This document shows, in pieces, positions 41,575 to 51,151 of a DNA stretch of 64,000 bases (position 1 is its first letter; each line of letters starts with the position of its first letter). Made by a program: the position numbers and the translations under genes. The notes beneath the pieces are model-generated. The model saw nothing but the letters and a program-made list of their open reading frames with translations. It searched no databases and was not told the origin of the DNA. The DNA comes from JBELHR01 sp049607205 (GTDB taxonomy: Bacteria > Bacteroidota > Bacteroidia > Flavobacteriales > Flavobacteriaceae). Location of the stretch: assembly GCA_049607205.1 (NCBI GenBank), contig JBMYWH010000007.1:23051-87050 (forward strand). Reading direction: 5' to 3'.

Positions 41575-43398
41575 ATGAAACCAAAACTATTTGCCTCTCT
41601 GTGTATTAGTATCGCAGGGGCTTACTTGAGTCATGCTCAAACAACTCCTGTTTTTGAAAATGGCCTAGCACAAATTGTAGAAGAATTCAAAGATCCTTCT
41701 AAATGGATTAAACACGACCTTTGGGTTGAAACAGAGTTTGACACTGATGGAGATGGAGCTCTAGATCGCATGCATGTCAGCGTAATTCGTCCCGAGCAAA
41801 CGGAAACAGAAAAACTCAAACTTCCAGTAATTTATAACACCAGTCCTTATTTTGCAGGGGTTGCAGCGGATACTCCTGGAGCTTTCTGGGATGTCAATCA
41901 CGAACTTGGAGAAACCCCTCCTCCCCATAAGCATCCATCTGTCACTAGACGAGGAAAGCGCCCGGTCATTTCTCAGGGTCATTCTAAAACTTGGATTCCA
42001 AGGGGGTATATAATGGTTTATTCTTCTTCTCCAGGTACCGGACTCAGTGATGGATCTCCAACGGTAGGAGGAACGAACGAGTCACTTGCCCCTAAAGCTG
42101 TTATTGAATGGTTAAGCGGAAAAGACAATGGTTATCTTGAAAGAACTGGAACTGAAAAAACCGAGGCCTATTGGTCAACAGGAAAAGTAGGGATGACAGG
42201 AACTTCTTATAATGGAACCTTACCACTTGCAGCGGCAACTACAGGAGTTGAGGCTTTAAAAGTGATTATTCCAATCGCTCCTAACACCTCTTATTATCAC
42301 TATTACAGATCCAATGGATTAGTAAGGTCACCTGGAGGCTATTTAGGTGAAGATGTAGATGTCTTATACGATTTCATACATTCTGGAGATGTATCAAAAC
42401 GGGCTTATGCCGATCGTGTTGTAAGAGATGGTGAAATGGCTGAGGGGATGGATCGAGAATCCGGAGACTATAATGACTTCTGGTTTGGTAGGGATTATCT
42501 AAATCAAATGCAAGGTATGAAAGCAGCTATGCTTATGTCTCATGGATTTAATGATTGGAATGTAATGCCAGAGCACTCTTATAGAATCTATAAGGCGGCT
42601 GAAGAAAAAGGTCTAATTACTCAAATATACTATCACCAACGTGGTCACGGAGGTCCTCCACCTGTTGCGATGATGAATAAGTGGTTTTCTCAATTTCTTT
42701 TTGACCAAGACAACGGAATTGAAAACGAAGAGTACAAGGCACATATTGTAAGGGAGTATGACAAAGCTTCTGAGCCAACAGCTTATGCTAATTACCCGAA
42801 CCCAGAGGCAAGTAATGTTTCTTTATACTTAAAACCTGGTGCACCTAAAGTTGGTTCTTTGAGCCTTGAAGCTTCAAATAATTCCGTGCAAGAAGTTGTT
42901 GTTGACAACTACTCATTCTCAGGAGAAACTCTTGCTCAGGCTGAGATAACAGATCATAGGCTATTATATCTAAGTCCTATTTTAAAAGAAGATTTACACC
43001 TTTCTGGTTTAGCTAATATTAAAATCAAAGTAGCGAGCTCAAAACCTGCAGCGAATCTCTCTGTGTGGTTAGTTTCTCTTCCTTGGAATTCTGGGAGAAA
43101 TGTAAAGATCACCGACAATATTATTACTCGTGGTTGGGCAGATCCTCAAAATGCAAAGAGCCTCTCAAAGAGCAAAGCACTGAAACCTGGAAAATTTGTC
43201 AATCTTTCATTTGATCTTCAACCAGATGATCAAATCATTCACAAAGGACAACAGATTGGTCTAATGATTTTTTCCTCTGATAAAAACTACACCTTACATC
43301 CTGAACCAGGAACTAAGTTGACTATAGATCTTGGAGAGACTGTTCTTAGCCTTCCTGTTGTTGGAGGAATGCAAACTTTTGAAAATTCCATAAAATAA
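41575..43398 (+). CDS. Xaa-Pro dipeptidyl-peptidase-like S15 hydrolase, secreted
   Basis: 607-residue serine hydrolase of the S15/CocE family. A Sec signal ends at SHAQ. The catalytic Ser lies in GMTGTSYNGTLPLAAAT, with the Asp in LMSHGFNDWNVMPEHS and the His in YYHQRGHGGPP, giving a full triad. The C-terminal jelly-roll domain (about 420-600) carries LYLSPILKEDLHLSG. It should release N-terminal Xaa-Pro dipeptides from peptides in the periplasm. It is divergent from the LytTR regulator and 14 bp before the SdpI-like gene. Confidence 0.9.
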   Translation: MKPKLFASLCISIAGAYLSHAQTTPVFENGLAQIVEEFKDPSKWIKHDLWVETEFDTDGDGALDRMHVSVIRPEQTETEKLKLPVIYNTSPYFAGVAADTPGAFWDVNHELGETPPPHKHPSVTRRGKRPVISQGHSKTWIPRGYIMVYSSSPGTGLSDGSPTVGGTNESLAPKAVIEWLSGKDNGYLERTGTEKTEAYWSTGKVGMTGTSYNGTLPLAAATTGVEALKVIIPIAPNTSYYHYYRSNGLVRSPGGYLGEDVDVLYDFIHSGDVSKRAYADRVVRDGEMAEGMDRESGDYNDFWFGRDYLNQMQGMKAAMLMSHGFNDWNVMPEHSYRIYKAAEEKGLITQIYYHQRGHGGPPPVAMMNKWFSQFLFDQDNGIENEEYKAHIVREYDKASEPTAYANYPNPEASNVSLYLKPGAPKVGSLSLEASNNSVQEVVVDNYSFSGETLAQAEITDHRLLYLSPILKEDLHLSGLANIKIKVASSKPAANLSVWLVSLPWNSGRNVKITDNIITRGWADPQNAKSLSKSKALKPGKFVNLSFDLQPDDQIIHKGQQIGLMIFSSDKNYTLHPEPGTKLTIDLGETVLSLPVVGGMQTFENSIK

Positions 43399-43412
43399 TA
43401 TAACTTAAGGTC

Positions 43413-44060
43413 ATGAAAACTTACGATTTAAAGAAAGAATGGCCATTGATATTGGTAACACTGGCTCCAATTATTTACATAATGAGTATTTGGAGTCAAT
43501 TGCCATTAAAGGTTCCCATGCATTGGAATGCTCAAGGAGAGATTGACCGATATGGATCAAGAAAAGAATTGCTCATATTAAGTATAGCACTACCCATATT
43601 CATGTATGTCTTGATGTTCATAATTCCATTGATAGACCCTAAAAAGAAAATTAATGAAAGAACTAAAGGATATATAAGAATTAGGCAGGCTCTTGCAATA
43701 TTAATCTCTTTTTTAACGATTTTCATTATCTATTCCTCATTGACCGCAAGCATGACCCAGCCGGCCTTCATTTTCGTAGCCATAGGTTTACTGATTGCAG
43801 TTATTGGTTTTTATATGAAAGACCTCCCTCCCAATTATTTCGTCGGAATTAAAACCGCTTGGACCCTTGAAAACAAGGAGGTTTGGAAGAAAACACATCA
43901 ATTTTCCAGCAAGCTATGGTTATGGTTAGGAGTGGTTTTGGCCGTTTCAGCCTTAATCCTTGACATCAATCAACTAATGCCTGTTTTTTATGTAATTATT
44001 GCGATCACCGTAATTCTTCCTTTTGCATATTCATACATTTTGTATCAAAAGTTGAGCTAA
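43413..44060 (+). CDS. SdpI/DUF1648-family membrane protein
   Basis: 215-residue membrane protein with about six hydrophobic segments. The N-terminal DUF1648 motif LPLKVPMHWNAQGEIDRYGS (between TM1 and TM2) and the later NYFVGIKTAWTLENKEVWKKTH are the diagnostic pieces of SdpI-like proteins, which in Bacillus give immunity to the SdpC toxin. In Bacteroidota the role is unknown and no toxin gene is visible here. It follows the peptidase gene by 14 bp and could be co-transcribed. Confidence 0.88.
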   Translation: MKTYDLKKEWPLILVTLAPIIYIMSIWSQLPLKVPMHWNAQGEIDRYGSRKELLILSIALPIFMYVLMFIIPLIDPKKKINERTKGYIRIRQALAILISFLTIFIIYSSLTASMTQPAFIFVAIGLLIAVIGFYMKDLPPNYFVGIKTAWTLENKEVWKKTHQFSSKLWLWLGVVLAVSALILDINQLMPVFYVIIAITVILPFAYSYILYQKLS

Positions 44061-44123
44061 ACATCTCGTATTCATTATTTTTGTCGTAATATTCTTTCAC
44101 TAACTACGAAGCTTACACGAATA

Positions 44124-44606
44124 ATGAAAATTTACCGCCTTTTAATTCCTCTTGCAATCCTTGGACTCATTGGAGTCGTTATCTTTATTTTTCAATACCC
44201 TAATTACAATCATAACTATAATCGGTCTTCTGAATTTATAAATGATTCTGTTGATCAAGGAATACATTATGGCATGACTAAAAAGGAATTTGGGAAACTG
44301 AAGAACTTGAACAGCCTGTATTATGATTCACAAGAAAGGCAAGAGTCCTTTATGGAGCCGATTAAAGACGATTCAATTAAATATATTGCCTATCACTTTA
44401 CTAAGGAAGAGCCTAATAATTTATTTAGAATAATCTATATCTATCACTATCCTAGACAGGCTAAAGAGGATTTCAATCAAATTCTTGGATTAGAGGGTGA
44501 AAATGATAGAAAAAGACAGAAGTTTTACGGCCTAGAAGATCTTGACATAAGTCTGTTTATAAGCTCAAATAATCTCATTATTGAATCGGATATTCCTTCC
44601 TCTTAA
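44124..44606 (+). CDS. Membrane-anchored hypothetical protein
   Basis: 160 residues; not recognised. An N-terminal hydrophobic segment (about 7-24, ILGLIGVVIFIFQYP) would anchor it in the inner membrane with the rest outside. The remainder is mixed, with HYGMTKKEFGKLKNLN resembling the small-protein SmpA/OmlA-like motif, and KYIAYHFTKEEPN. The gene lies 63 bp after the SdpI-like gene and 42 bp before the reductase gene on the same strand. Coding is supported by length, ATG and a composition like its neighbours. Confidence 0.65.
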   Translation: MKIYRLLIPLAILGLIGVVIFIFQYPNYNHNYNRSSEFINDSVDQGIHYGMTKKEFGKLKNLNSLYYDSQERQESFMEPIKDDSIKYIAYHFTKEEPNNLFRIIYIYHYPRQAKEDFNQILGLEGENDRKRQKFYGLEDLDISLFISSNNLIIESDIPSS

Positions 44607-44624
44607 AATTCTCAATAAGTTTGT

Positions 44625-44632
44625 TACTTTTG
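44625..44632 (+). promoter_or_regulatory. -7 element upstream of the reductase gene
   Basis: TACTTTTG matches TAnnTTTG and lies 16 bp before the start at 44649; no TTG at the expected -33 distance. Confidence 0.35.
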
Positions 44633-44648
44633 TGCAAAACGAAAGAAG

Positions 44649-45668
44649 ATGGAATTTTCTAAGCACACTATACATAAAATCGTCAAAGAAACAGAGCAGT
44701 CTGTTAGTTTATACTTTAACAAACCACAGGACTTTAGTTTCTTCCCTGGACAGTACATCACCATTAAACATGAAATTGAAGGAAAAGAATTGAGACGTTC
44801 TTACTCCTTAAGTTCAAGACCTGATCAAGATTTACGAATTGGAATCAAGGCAGTAGAGAATGGTTTATTTTCAAATTTTGCTATGCAATTAAAAGCCGGA
44901 GAGACTCTAGAGTTTTCACAAGCTGAAGGAAGGTTTCTCTTAGATCCTGCACATGCCACTGAAAATTCTAATTATCTTGCTATTGCAGCCGGAAGTGGAG
45001 TGACTCCCATACTTTCCATGGTTCATTCTGTTTTAGAAGATACCAAGGCTTCTTTCACACTTATCTATGGGAATAAAAGTCCTCTAGACGCTATGTATTT
45101 ACAGGAGTTACAGGACTTAGCTGCTAGCTATGATCGATTTTCTCTTATCGAAATTTACAGTAGAAATTGTCCTCCTGATGGCCGTCTGGGAAGAATTGAT
45201 TCAAGTATTATTAATTTTGCTTTGAACAAGGGAACTTTTGATCAAGTGTTTATTTGTGGTCCTGAAGCTTTAATTAATGATTCTAAAGCTCATTTAATTA
45301 CTAGAGGTTTCACAGAAGATCAAATCAATTTTGAACTATTCTCAAGTGCTACTTCGTCAGATGAAAGTGAGTCAGCAAATTCGGATGATCAAGTATCGAT
45401 TTCAGTGGTCTTAGATGACGAAACCCATGAATTCAAAGCACCGAGAGGGATCAATCTTTTGGATGCTGTCCTTGATCAAGACTTGGACGCTCCATATTCA
45501 TGTAAAGGAGGCGTTTGTAGTTCTTGTATTGCTTTAGTCACAGAAGGTAGTGCTAAAATGGAAAAAAACAATATCTTAACCGATTCAGAGATTGAAGAAG
45601 GATTAACCATAACTTGTCAGGCACATGCAACTACGGATCGTATTTGCTTGGATTTTGACGAAGCATAA
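44649..45668 (+). CDS. Ferredoxin-NADP-reductase-like oxidoreductase with C-terminal 2Fe-2S domain (PaaE-like)
   Basis: 339-residue flavin reductase. The FAD domain shows RRSYSLSSRP (about 50-60); the NAD(P) domain has AAGSGVTPILSM and FICGPEALI; the C-terminal ferredoxin domain has SCKGGVCSSCIALV and a fourth Cys in TCQAHA. This layout is that of PaaE/HmpA-like electron-transfer chains. No PaaABCD oxygenase genes are nearby, so the partner oxygenase is unknown; in Bacteroidota such reductases often stand alone and may serve lipid desaturases. LysE follows by 10 bp. Confidence 0.9.
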   Translation: MEFSKHTIHKIVKETEQSVSLYFNKPQDFSFFPGQYITIKHEIEGKELRRSYSLSSRPDQDLRIGIKAVENGLFSNFAMQLKAGETLEFSQAEGRFLLDPAHATENSNYLAIAAGSGVTPILSMVHSVLEDTKASFTLIYGNKSPLDAMYLQELQDLAASYDRFSLIEIYSRNCPPDGRLGRIDSSIINFALNKGTFDQVFICGPEALINDSKAHLITRGFTEDQINFELFSSATSSDESESANSDDQVSISVVLDDETHEFKAPRGINLLDAVLDQDLDAPYSCKGGVCSSCIALVTEGSAKMEKNNILTDSEIEEGLTITCQAHATTDRICLDFDEA

Positions 45669-45678
45669 ATATAATTAA

Positions 45679-46365
45679 ATGGGTTTTAGTGAAATAAAGG
45701 ATGCCTTATTCCTCGGATTTATCATGGCTTTCATGATAGGGCCGGTGTTTTTCACCTTACTTCAAACAAGTATCTTGTATGGAGCTAGACGCGCTATTGC
45801 CTTTGATCTGGGTGCAATCTCGGGGGATGCTGTCTTTATTATTATCGCGTATTACGGATCAAGACCAGCATTAGAACTTATAAAGGATGACCCCTTAGTT
45901 TTTGCTATAGGTGGTGCTGTACTCGTGACTTATGGTCTCTTTTCTTTTTTTAGAAAGAAAGATCGTCCACAATTGGAAGATCCTGAATTGACCATTACAG
46001 AAGATAATCCTTCTTATACTGGACTATTTTTTAAAGGTTTCTTTTTAAACTTTATAAATATTGGTGTGTTGGGTTTCTGGATTGCGATGATTGTCGTGAT
46101 TGGCCCGAGTTTAGATATGAATGGGAATTTTATTTTTGAATATTTCGGAACTATTCTGCTTGGGTATTTCCTCACCGATTTGATCAAAATTCATTTGGCA
46201 AAACAACTCAAAAGCAAAATGACTCCAGCGGTAAATTATAAATTAAAGAGAATTCTAGCTTTAATTTTTATCATCTTCGGTCTTAGCTTAATTTTCAAAG
46301 GCTTTTTTCCAAGTGAAAACGCAATGCCTCAAGAACTGAATAAATTCATTCAAACAGATAAATAA
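45679..46365 (+). CDS. LysE-family amino-acid exporter
   Basis: 228-residue inner-membrane translocator with about six hydrophobic segments. The N-terminal GFIMAFMIGPVFFTLLQTSILYG and DLGAISGDAVFII carry the conserved Gly-Pro and Gly-Asp positions of LysE/RhtB proteins. LFFKGFFLNFINIGVLGFW is the usual midpoint signature. The substrate, perhaps an amino acid or a toxic analogue, is not evident. It follows the reductase gene by 10 bp and is followed by a hairpin. Confidence 0.88.
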   Translation: MGFSEIKDALFLGFIMAFMIGPVFFTLLQTSILYGARRAIAFDLGAISGDAVFIIIAYYGSRPALELIKDDPLVFAIGGAVLVTYGLFSFFRKKDRPQLEDPELTITEDNPSYTGLFFKGFFLNFINIGVLGFWIAMIVVIGPSLDMNGNFIFEYFGTILLGYFLTDLIKIHLAKQLKSKMTPAVNYKLKRILALIFIIFGLSLIFKGFFPSENAMPQELNKFIQTDK

Positions 46366-46393
46366 AAAAAGCCGCTATCGATATGACAGCGGC
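46364..46393 (-). terminator. Terminator of the M1 peptidase gene
   Basis: GCCGCT (46371-46376) pairs with AGCGGC (46388-46393), extended by flanking A and T; seven T on the minus strand (complement of 46364-46370). It also lies just past the LysE stop and may act in both directions. Confidence 0.75.
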
Positions 46394-46415
46394 TTTAAGC
46401 TTTTATTATTGAAGG

Positions 46416-48266
46416 TTATTTCACCTCAAAAACATTGTTGTCTTGATAGACATCTGCCATGATAGTTGAAGGATCGATCTCCACTTTTAACACCTCTTTA
46501 GAAGCATCAAAACTATAAGTTGTATAAGCCCAAGCCCAGTCTTCAATCACTGTTGCATCAGCTTTTTTATGTCCTCTCATCATTCTTAGTGGAATCAAGA
46601 AATCTTCAAAACTTCCATCGGTATAAGTCACGCGAAGGTCAATAGGCATAGGCATACGACCTATTCTTTCTAAAGTAATTTTAGTTCCCTCCACAGATCT
46701 CACTCCATAGTCGATGGTATGAGTCGTTTGACCGAATTCATTCAAATACCAACCTAGCTCAAATCCACTTACCTTTTCTGCAACTCTGATAAAGTCATTT
46801 GGAGTAGGGTGCTTCATCGCCCAGTTATTATAATATTCTTTAATGATTTGTTCCAGAACCTCATCTCCGGCAACATAACCTAGTTGTGCTAAGAAAATCT
46901 TTCCTTTTACATAAGAAGCAATAGAATAAGCGGTATTATTATCAAAACGATCAGCCTGAGTTGTCAAAGGCTCTTCCATGTTATTGTTTACCACATAGTA
47001 ATAACCTCTATAAGATCCTGCGATAGGATTTGCTCTTGGGTTTTCCTTACTATCGTTTCCTGCTAATGCAGAGATATAAGAGGTAAACCCTTCATCCATC
47101 CAAGAATGCAAAGACTCATTGGTTGCAAACATGTGTTGGAACCAAGCATGAGCCATCTCATGGTACATCGTTCCTTTCAAGCTATTTAAATTAGATCCTC
47201 CAGTGATCAAAGTACACATTGCATACTCCATTCCACCATCTCCTCCTTGGATTACGGAGTATTGAGGCCATGGATATGCACCAATATGCTCAGAGAAATA
47301 CTTCATTCCATGCTCGGTAAAAGGCTGAACCTTTTTCCAGTTTTCCACAGTCTCCTCATCTCCTTTATACAAGAAATGTAAAACAGGTCCATTCTCCATT
47401 CTCACCACATCATGTTCATATTCATCATCAGCTGCCCATGTGAAATCATGTACGTCTTCTGCTTTGAAGTGCCATGCTAATTTTTTCTTTTTCTTGTGCT
47501 TCTTCACCTTAACTCCTTCGTCTTGGTAACCATGACCAATCTCGTTGTTGTTCACAAGAACTCCAGTCCCTCCAATAGTATAGCTTGGATCAATGTGAAT
47601 AGTCACATCAAAATCTCCCCAAACTCCTTGGAATTCACGAGCGATATAAGGGTGGTCTTGCCATCCTTGATAATCATATTCCGCCAATTTAGGAAACCAC
47701 TGTGCCATAGATAAATGAACTCCATCTGCATTTTCACGACCTGATCGACGAATCTGCACAGGAACTTGAGCGTCAAAATTCATCTCAAAAGTAGTAGAAG
47801 CCCCAGGCTGAATTGGATGTGCTAAGGCTACAGTCATTATCGTTCCTTCAATAGAATACTCTAAAGCTTTTCCGTCTTGACTAAGCGCATTTACATGAAT
47901 ATACCCTATTTCATTAGGCTTTAAATCCGCAATTCGAGATTGCATCTTAGGGTGTTCTTCTGTACCGATATTAGTCACCATTCGTCCGTCAGGATCTTGA
48001 ATCCATTGCAAACGTGCATCCATTTCAGAACCTGGTTGGAAGGCATTAAAATACAAGTGGTAAAAAACGCGATCTAACACATCTGGTGAATTGTTAGTGT
48101 AAACAAGTTTCTGAGTTCCATGGTACTGATAATTGTCCACGTCTACATCGATGTCCATCGTGTAGTCAACGTGCTGTTGCCAATAAGAACTTTGCTCTTG
48201 GGCTTGAATTTCCGTAGCCGAAAACCCTACAAAAGCTAAAGCCGCCATGATTAAGTGTTTCTTCAT
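46416..48266 (-). CDS. M1-family metallopeptidase (aminopeptidase), secreted
   Basis: 616-residue zinc peptidase with a Sec signal ending at about residue 22 (EIQAQ). The zinc motif HEMAH (369-373) with the third ligand Glu in SWMDEGFTSY 18 residues on, and the N-terminal GGMEYAMCTLI substrate-site motif are characteristic. A tyrosine-containing NNTAYSIASYVKG block follows. It cleaves N-terminal residues of peptides in the periplasm. Located after the subtilase gene, from which it is separated by a terminator; these two and the S15 peptidase give this region a proteolytic character. Confidence 0.93.
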   Translation of the reverse strand: MKKHLIMAALAFVGFSATEIQAQEQSSYWQQHVDYTMDIDVDVDNYQYHGTQKLVYTNNSPDVLDRVFYHLYFNAFQPGSEMDARLQWIQDPDGRMVTNIGTEEHPKMQSRIADLKPNEIGYIHVNALSQDGKALEYSIEGTIMTVALAHPIQPGASTTFEMNFDAQVPVQIRRSGRENADGVHLSMAQWFPKLAEYDYQGWQDHPYIAREFQGVWGDFDVTIHIDPSYTIGGTGVLVNNNEIGHGYQDEGVKVKKHKKKKKLAWHFKAEDVHDFTWAADDEYEHDVVRMENGPVLHFLYKGDEETVENWKKVQPFTEHGMKYFSEHIGAYPWPQYSVIQGGDGGMEYAMCTLITGGSNLNSLKGTMYHEMAHAWFQHMFATNESLHSWMDEGFTSYISALAGNDSKENPRANPIAGSYRGYYYVVNNNMEEPLTTQADRFDNNTAYSIASYVKGKIFLAQLGYVAGDEVLEQIIKEYYNNWAMKHPTPNDFIRVAEKVSGFELGWYLNEFGQTTHTIDYGVRSVEGTKITLERIGRMPMPIDLRVTYTDGSFEDFLIPLRMMRGHKKADATVIEDWAWAYTTYSFDASKEVLKVEIDPSTIMADVYQDNNVFEVK

Positions 48267-48296
48267 TTTGGGTATATTTATTTAATTGAATTTCAT

Positions 48297-48329
48297 AAAA
48301 AAGGCGCGCAAGTCTTTCAACTGCGCGCC
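48297..48329 (-). terminator. Terminator of the subtilase gene
   Basis: Perfect 8-bp GC-rich arms GGCGCGCA (48303-48310) and TGCGCGCC (48322-48329); six T on the minus strand (complement of 48297-48302). Confidence 0.85.
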
Positions 48330-48349
48330 CTAATTTAATACTTTTTTAA

Positions 48350-49993
48350 TTACTTACCGTTAACCATTTGGTCGGCCATTTTTAAGGCGTTGTAAGCATT
48401 TACAATTCTTCCTGAAACAGAAAGGTCTGCAAAAGGAACAATTGCCTCAGATCCTGGTTCAACTACATCCATATTTACTAAAGTTCCAGAGTTCATAATG
48501 ATGTGTTTCACTTGAGAAGCTGAAAGCTCTGGATAGTAAGAACGAATAAGGGCTGCTACACCTGCTGTAGACGGAGCGGCCATAGAAGTTCCAGAAATAG
48601 CTTCATAACGCTCATCTGGGAAAGTTGCATAAATAGCAACACCAGGAGCAAAGATATCTACGTTTAATTTACCGTAGTTAGAGAAACCAGCTGGCATGTT
48701 TTCATCCCAGTTTGCACTCATCGCTCCGATTGTTAATACGTTATCTGTAAACTCGTTGATCAAGTCTTTAGAATCATTTGGATAGGTATATACCTCATCG
48801 ATATTTGCTCCGTCATTACCTGCAGCGTTTACGATTAATACATCGTGCTCAGCAGCATATTTAAGTGCATCATATACCCACTCCTTGTCTGGAGAATACG
48901 CTTTACCAAAAGAAGTGTTGATTACTTTAGCTCCATTGTCAACTGCATAACGGAAAGCCATTGCTACATCCTTATCTCTTTCATCTCCATCTGGAACTGC
49001 TCTTACAGAAAGAATCTTAACATTGGTTGCAACTCCGTTCATCCCTTTATCATTGTTGCGCACTGCAGCGATAATACCTGCTACGTGAGTCCCGTGAATT
49101 TCATCATCAACAGTATGTCCTACTTGGTTGTTACCATAAGGCTTACCATCCCAAACATAAGGATCATCTCCAACAATCTTACGAGCGTCAAAATCTAAAT
49201 CATAATGATGATTACTCATCAAAGAAGCTCTATAATCAATAACATCCTGAGCTTTAACTCCTCTTGAAGTCATCGTAGCTACAGTTCCAATTTGTGATTC
49301 TAAGAATGCATCATCTGTTTCAAATCCTTCGAAATCAGACATCACAAATGAATCTTTCTGAAATACAGCCTCCGCAGCGTCAAAAGCAGCTACTAAGAAG
49401 TCCATTCGTGCTAGAGTCTCAGCTCCTTCAGAAGCCTTAGCATCAAATTCAGCTTTAACTTTGATATATTCCTTATAGTCTTCTAAATCTCCTTCAGCAA
49501 TTTGGTCTTCCGTTTTATCTCCGAAACGATCCATACCAACCTTCACCATTCTTGTGATTTCTAGCTGCTCTGCGTACACGTTTCCATCAGGTCCTCCGAT
49601 GAAGTTCCATCCTTTAATATCATCTACATAACCGTTTTTATCATCATCGATTCCATTTCCTGCTACTTCATCAGGGTTGGTCCAAGTGTTAGCCGCTAAA
49701 TCTTCGTGCTCTACATCGATTCCTGAATCGATTACACCAACGATAACTTCCGTACCTTCTTTTCCTTGAAGGAAGTCATAGGCCTGAGGAATACTCATTC
49801 CTGGAACAGTATCTGTTGCTAGGTCCATATGAGACCATCTCTGCATTTGAGCTTCGTCTAAAGCTACATTCTTCGTTGGAATATCAACAGCGTTATTCTG
49901 AGCTGCTGGTACCGGAATCTTGTGCACTGAAGCACATCCCGCAAGTGTTAGTGCAGCTAAAGATGCTGCATAAATAGGCTTAAATCCTTTCAT
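48350..49993 (-). CDS. S8-family serine peptidase (subtilase) lipoprotein
   Basis: 547-residue subtilisin-like protease, lipoprotein signal ending TLAGC (Cys20). The triad is Asp89 in GVIDSGIDVEHEDL, His300 in DEIHGTHVAGI and Ser470 in SGTSMAAP. The Asp-to-His gap is 211 residues, far longer than in subtilisin, because of a largely helical, acidic insertion (about 120-275, DEDQIAEGDLEDYKEYIKV-like). This insertion is known in the Novo-like Bacteroidota subtilases. Probably surface- or periplasm-facing. The MBL hydrolase gene ends 25 bp upstream, so the two may be co-transcribed. Confidence 0.93.
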   Translation of the reverse strand: MKGFKPIYAASLAALTLAGCASVHKIPVPAAQNNAVDIPTKNVALDEAQMQRWSHMDLATDTVPGMSIPQAYDFLQGKEGTEVIVGVIDSGIDVEHEDLAANTWTNPDEVAGNGIDDDKNGYVDDIKGWNFIGGPDGNVYAEQLEITRMVKVGMDRFGDKTEDQIAEGDLEDYKEYIKVKAEFDAKASEGAETLARMDFLVAAFDAAEAVFQKDSFVMSDFEGFETDDAFLESQIGTVATMTSRGVKAQDVIDYRASLMSNHHYDLDFDARKIVGDDPYVWDGKPYGNNQVGHTVDDEIHGTHVAGIIAAVRNNDKGMNGVATNVKILSVRAVPDGDERDKDVAMAFRYAVDNGAKVINTSFGKAYSPDKEWVYDALKYAAEHDVLIVNAAGNDGANIDEVYTYPNDSKDLINEFTDNVLTIGAMSANWDENMPAGFSNYGKLNVDIFAPGVAIYATFPDERYEAISGTSMAAPSTAGVAALIRSYYPELSASQVKHIIMNSGTLVNMDVVEPGSEAIVPFADLSVSGRIVNAYNALKMADQMVNGK

Positions 49994-50017
49994 ATTGTTA
50001 ATGTTTATTGTACGTAA

Positions 50018-50914
50018 TTATTCAAATATTTCATCGAACTTAAAAGTATCTTTTAGGCGCACCCCTTTTTCGGTTTGTTGAAGGGTACAGATCTCGTGAT
50101 AAGCATCGTGTTCCAAAAATAAGAAATATTCCTTGTTTGCCGCTTCATTTAGAAACTTTTCCTTTTCATCCATAGTCAGTAAAGGCCTGGTATCATAACC
50201 CATTACATAGGGCAATGGAATATGTCCCGTAGTTGGTAATAAATCTGCCATGAAAACCAAAGTTTTCCCCTGATACTTCAAAATAGGCAACATCTGTTTC
50301 TCGGTATGTCCATCCACACAAAGCACGTCAAAACCCAATTCAAACTCTTTGATTTTCAATAAATCTAAATCGTCTCCCTCCACTCTATTCTCATGAGAAG
50401 AAGGTAAAGGCACAAAATTAAGTCGTCCATCAGCCTCTAAAGGATTCACATTCTCCTTTAAAAAACTAGCTTTTTCTCGAGGATTAGGCTCAGTAGCCCA
50501 CTTCCAATGCGATGCATTAGTCCAAAACCTCGCATTCTTAAACGCTGATTCATATCCAGTTTTATCCTTATTCCATTGAATCGCTCCACCACAGTGGTCA
50601 AAGTGCAAGTGGGTCAAAAAGACATCCGTGATATCATCCTTATGAAAACCTTTCTCCACAAGAGATTTATCTAAAGAATAATCCCCCCAGAGGTGGTAAT
50701 AACTAAAAAATTTCTCTGATTGTTTTTCTCCCAGACCCGTATCAATTAAGATCAATCGATCACCATCCTCGATAAGCATGGATCTCATGGTCATAGAAAT
50801 CATATTATTTTCATCTGATGCATTGGTTCTGGTCCATAAAGATTTAGGCACCACTCCAAACATCGCTCCACCGTCTAATTTAAAATTACCGGTCTCAATT
50901 GGATATATTTTCAT
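50018..50914 (-). CDS. MBL-fold metallohydrolase
   Basis: 298-residue metallo-beta-lactamase-fold protein. The metal motif THLHFDHCGG (about 103-112), a later His in LPSSHENRVEGD/DVLCVDGHTEKQM and a terminal HDAYHE give the HxHxDH signature and other ligands. LIDTGLGEKQSEKF precedes it. The group includes lactonases such as AiiA-like enzymes and unknown hydrolases. No signal peptide, so cytoplasmic. First gene of a possible unit with the subtilase. Confidence 0.88.
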   Translation of the reverse strand: MKIYPIETGNFKLDGGAMFGVVPKSLWTRTNASDENNMISMTMRSMLIEDGDRLILIDTGLGEKQSEKFFSYYHLWGDYSLDKSLVEKGFHKDDITDVFLTHLHFDHCGGAIQWNKDKTGYESAFKNARFWTNASHWKWATEPNPREKASFLKENVNPLEADGRLNFVPLPSSHENRVEGDDLDLLKIKEFELGFDVLCVDGHTEKQMLPILKYQGKTLVFMADLLPTTGHIPLPYVMGYDTRPLLTMDEKEKFLNEAANKEYFLFLEHDAYHEICTLQQTEKGVRLKDTFKFDEIFE

Positions 50915-50990
50915 GATTTTTCCGCGTTAAACTTCACAAAGATGGCGAAAAATCAATAAACCTTAAAAAAGCATCAGTTAATAAAAACAA

Positions 50991-51018
50991 AAAACCATCC
51001 TGAATTAGGATGGTTTTT
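50991..51018 (-). terminator. Terminator downstream of tRNA-Cys
   Basis: AAAACCATCCT (50991-51001) pairs with AGGATGGTTTT (51007-51017) around GAATT; T runs on both strands. It lies 5 bp past the 3' end of the minus-strand tRNA. Confidence 0.85.
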
Positions 51019-51022
51019 CTTG

Positions 51023-51093
51023 AGGCGTCGAGCGGATTCGAACCGCTGTACAAGGTTTTGCAGACCTCTGCCTAGCCACTCGGCCACGACGCC
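51023..51093 (-). tRNA. tRNA-Cys (GCA)
   Basis: Seventy-one-base tRNA with acceptor arms GGCGTCG and CGACGCC, a D arm with GAGTGGCTAGGC, anticodon stem-loop AGGTCTGCAAAACCT with anticodon GCA, and T arm AGCGGTTCGAATCCGCT. The discriminator base is U, as in cysteine tRNAs. CCA is not encoded. A terminator follows directly. Confidence 0.95.
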
Positions 51094-51151
51094 ATTTTTA
51101 ATGAGCTGCAAATTTAAGGCTTTTTTTGAGTTCTACAAGCTTTTTTTTAGC

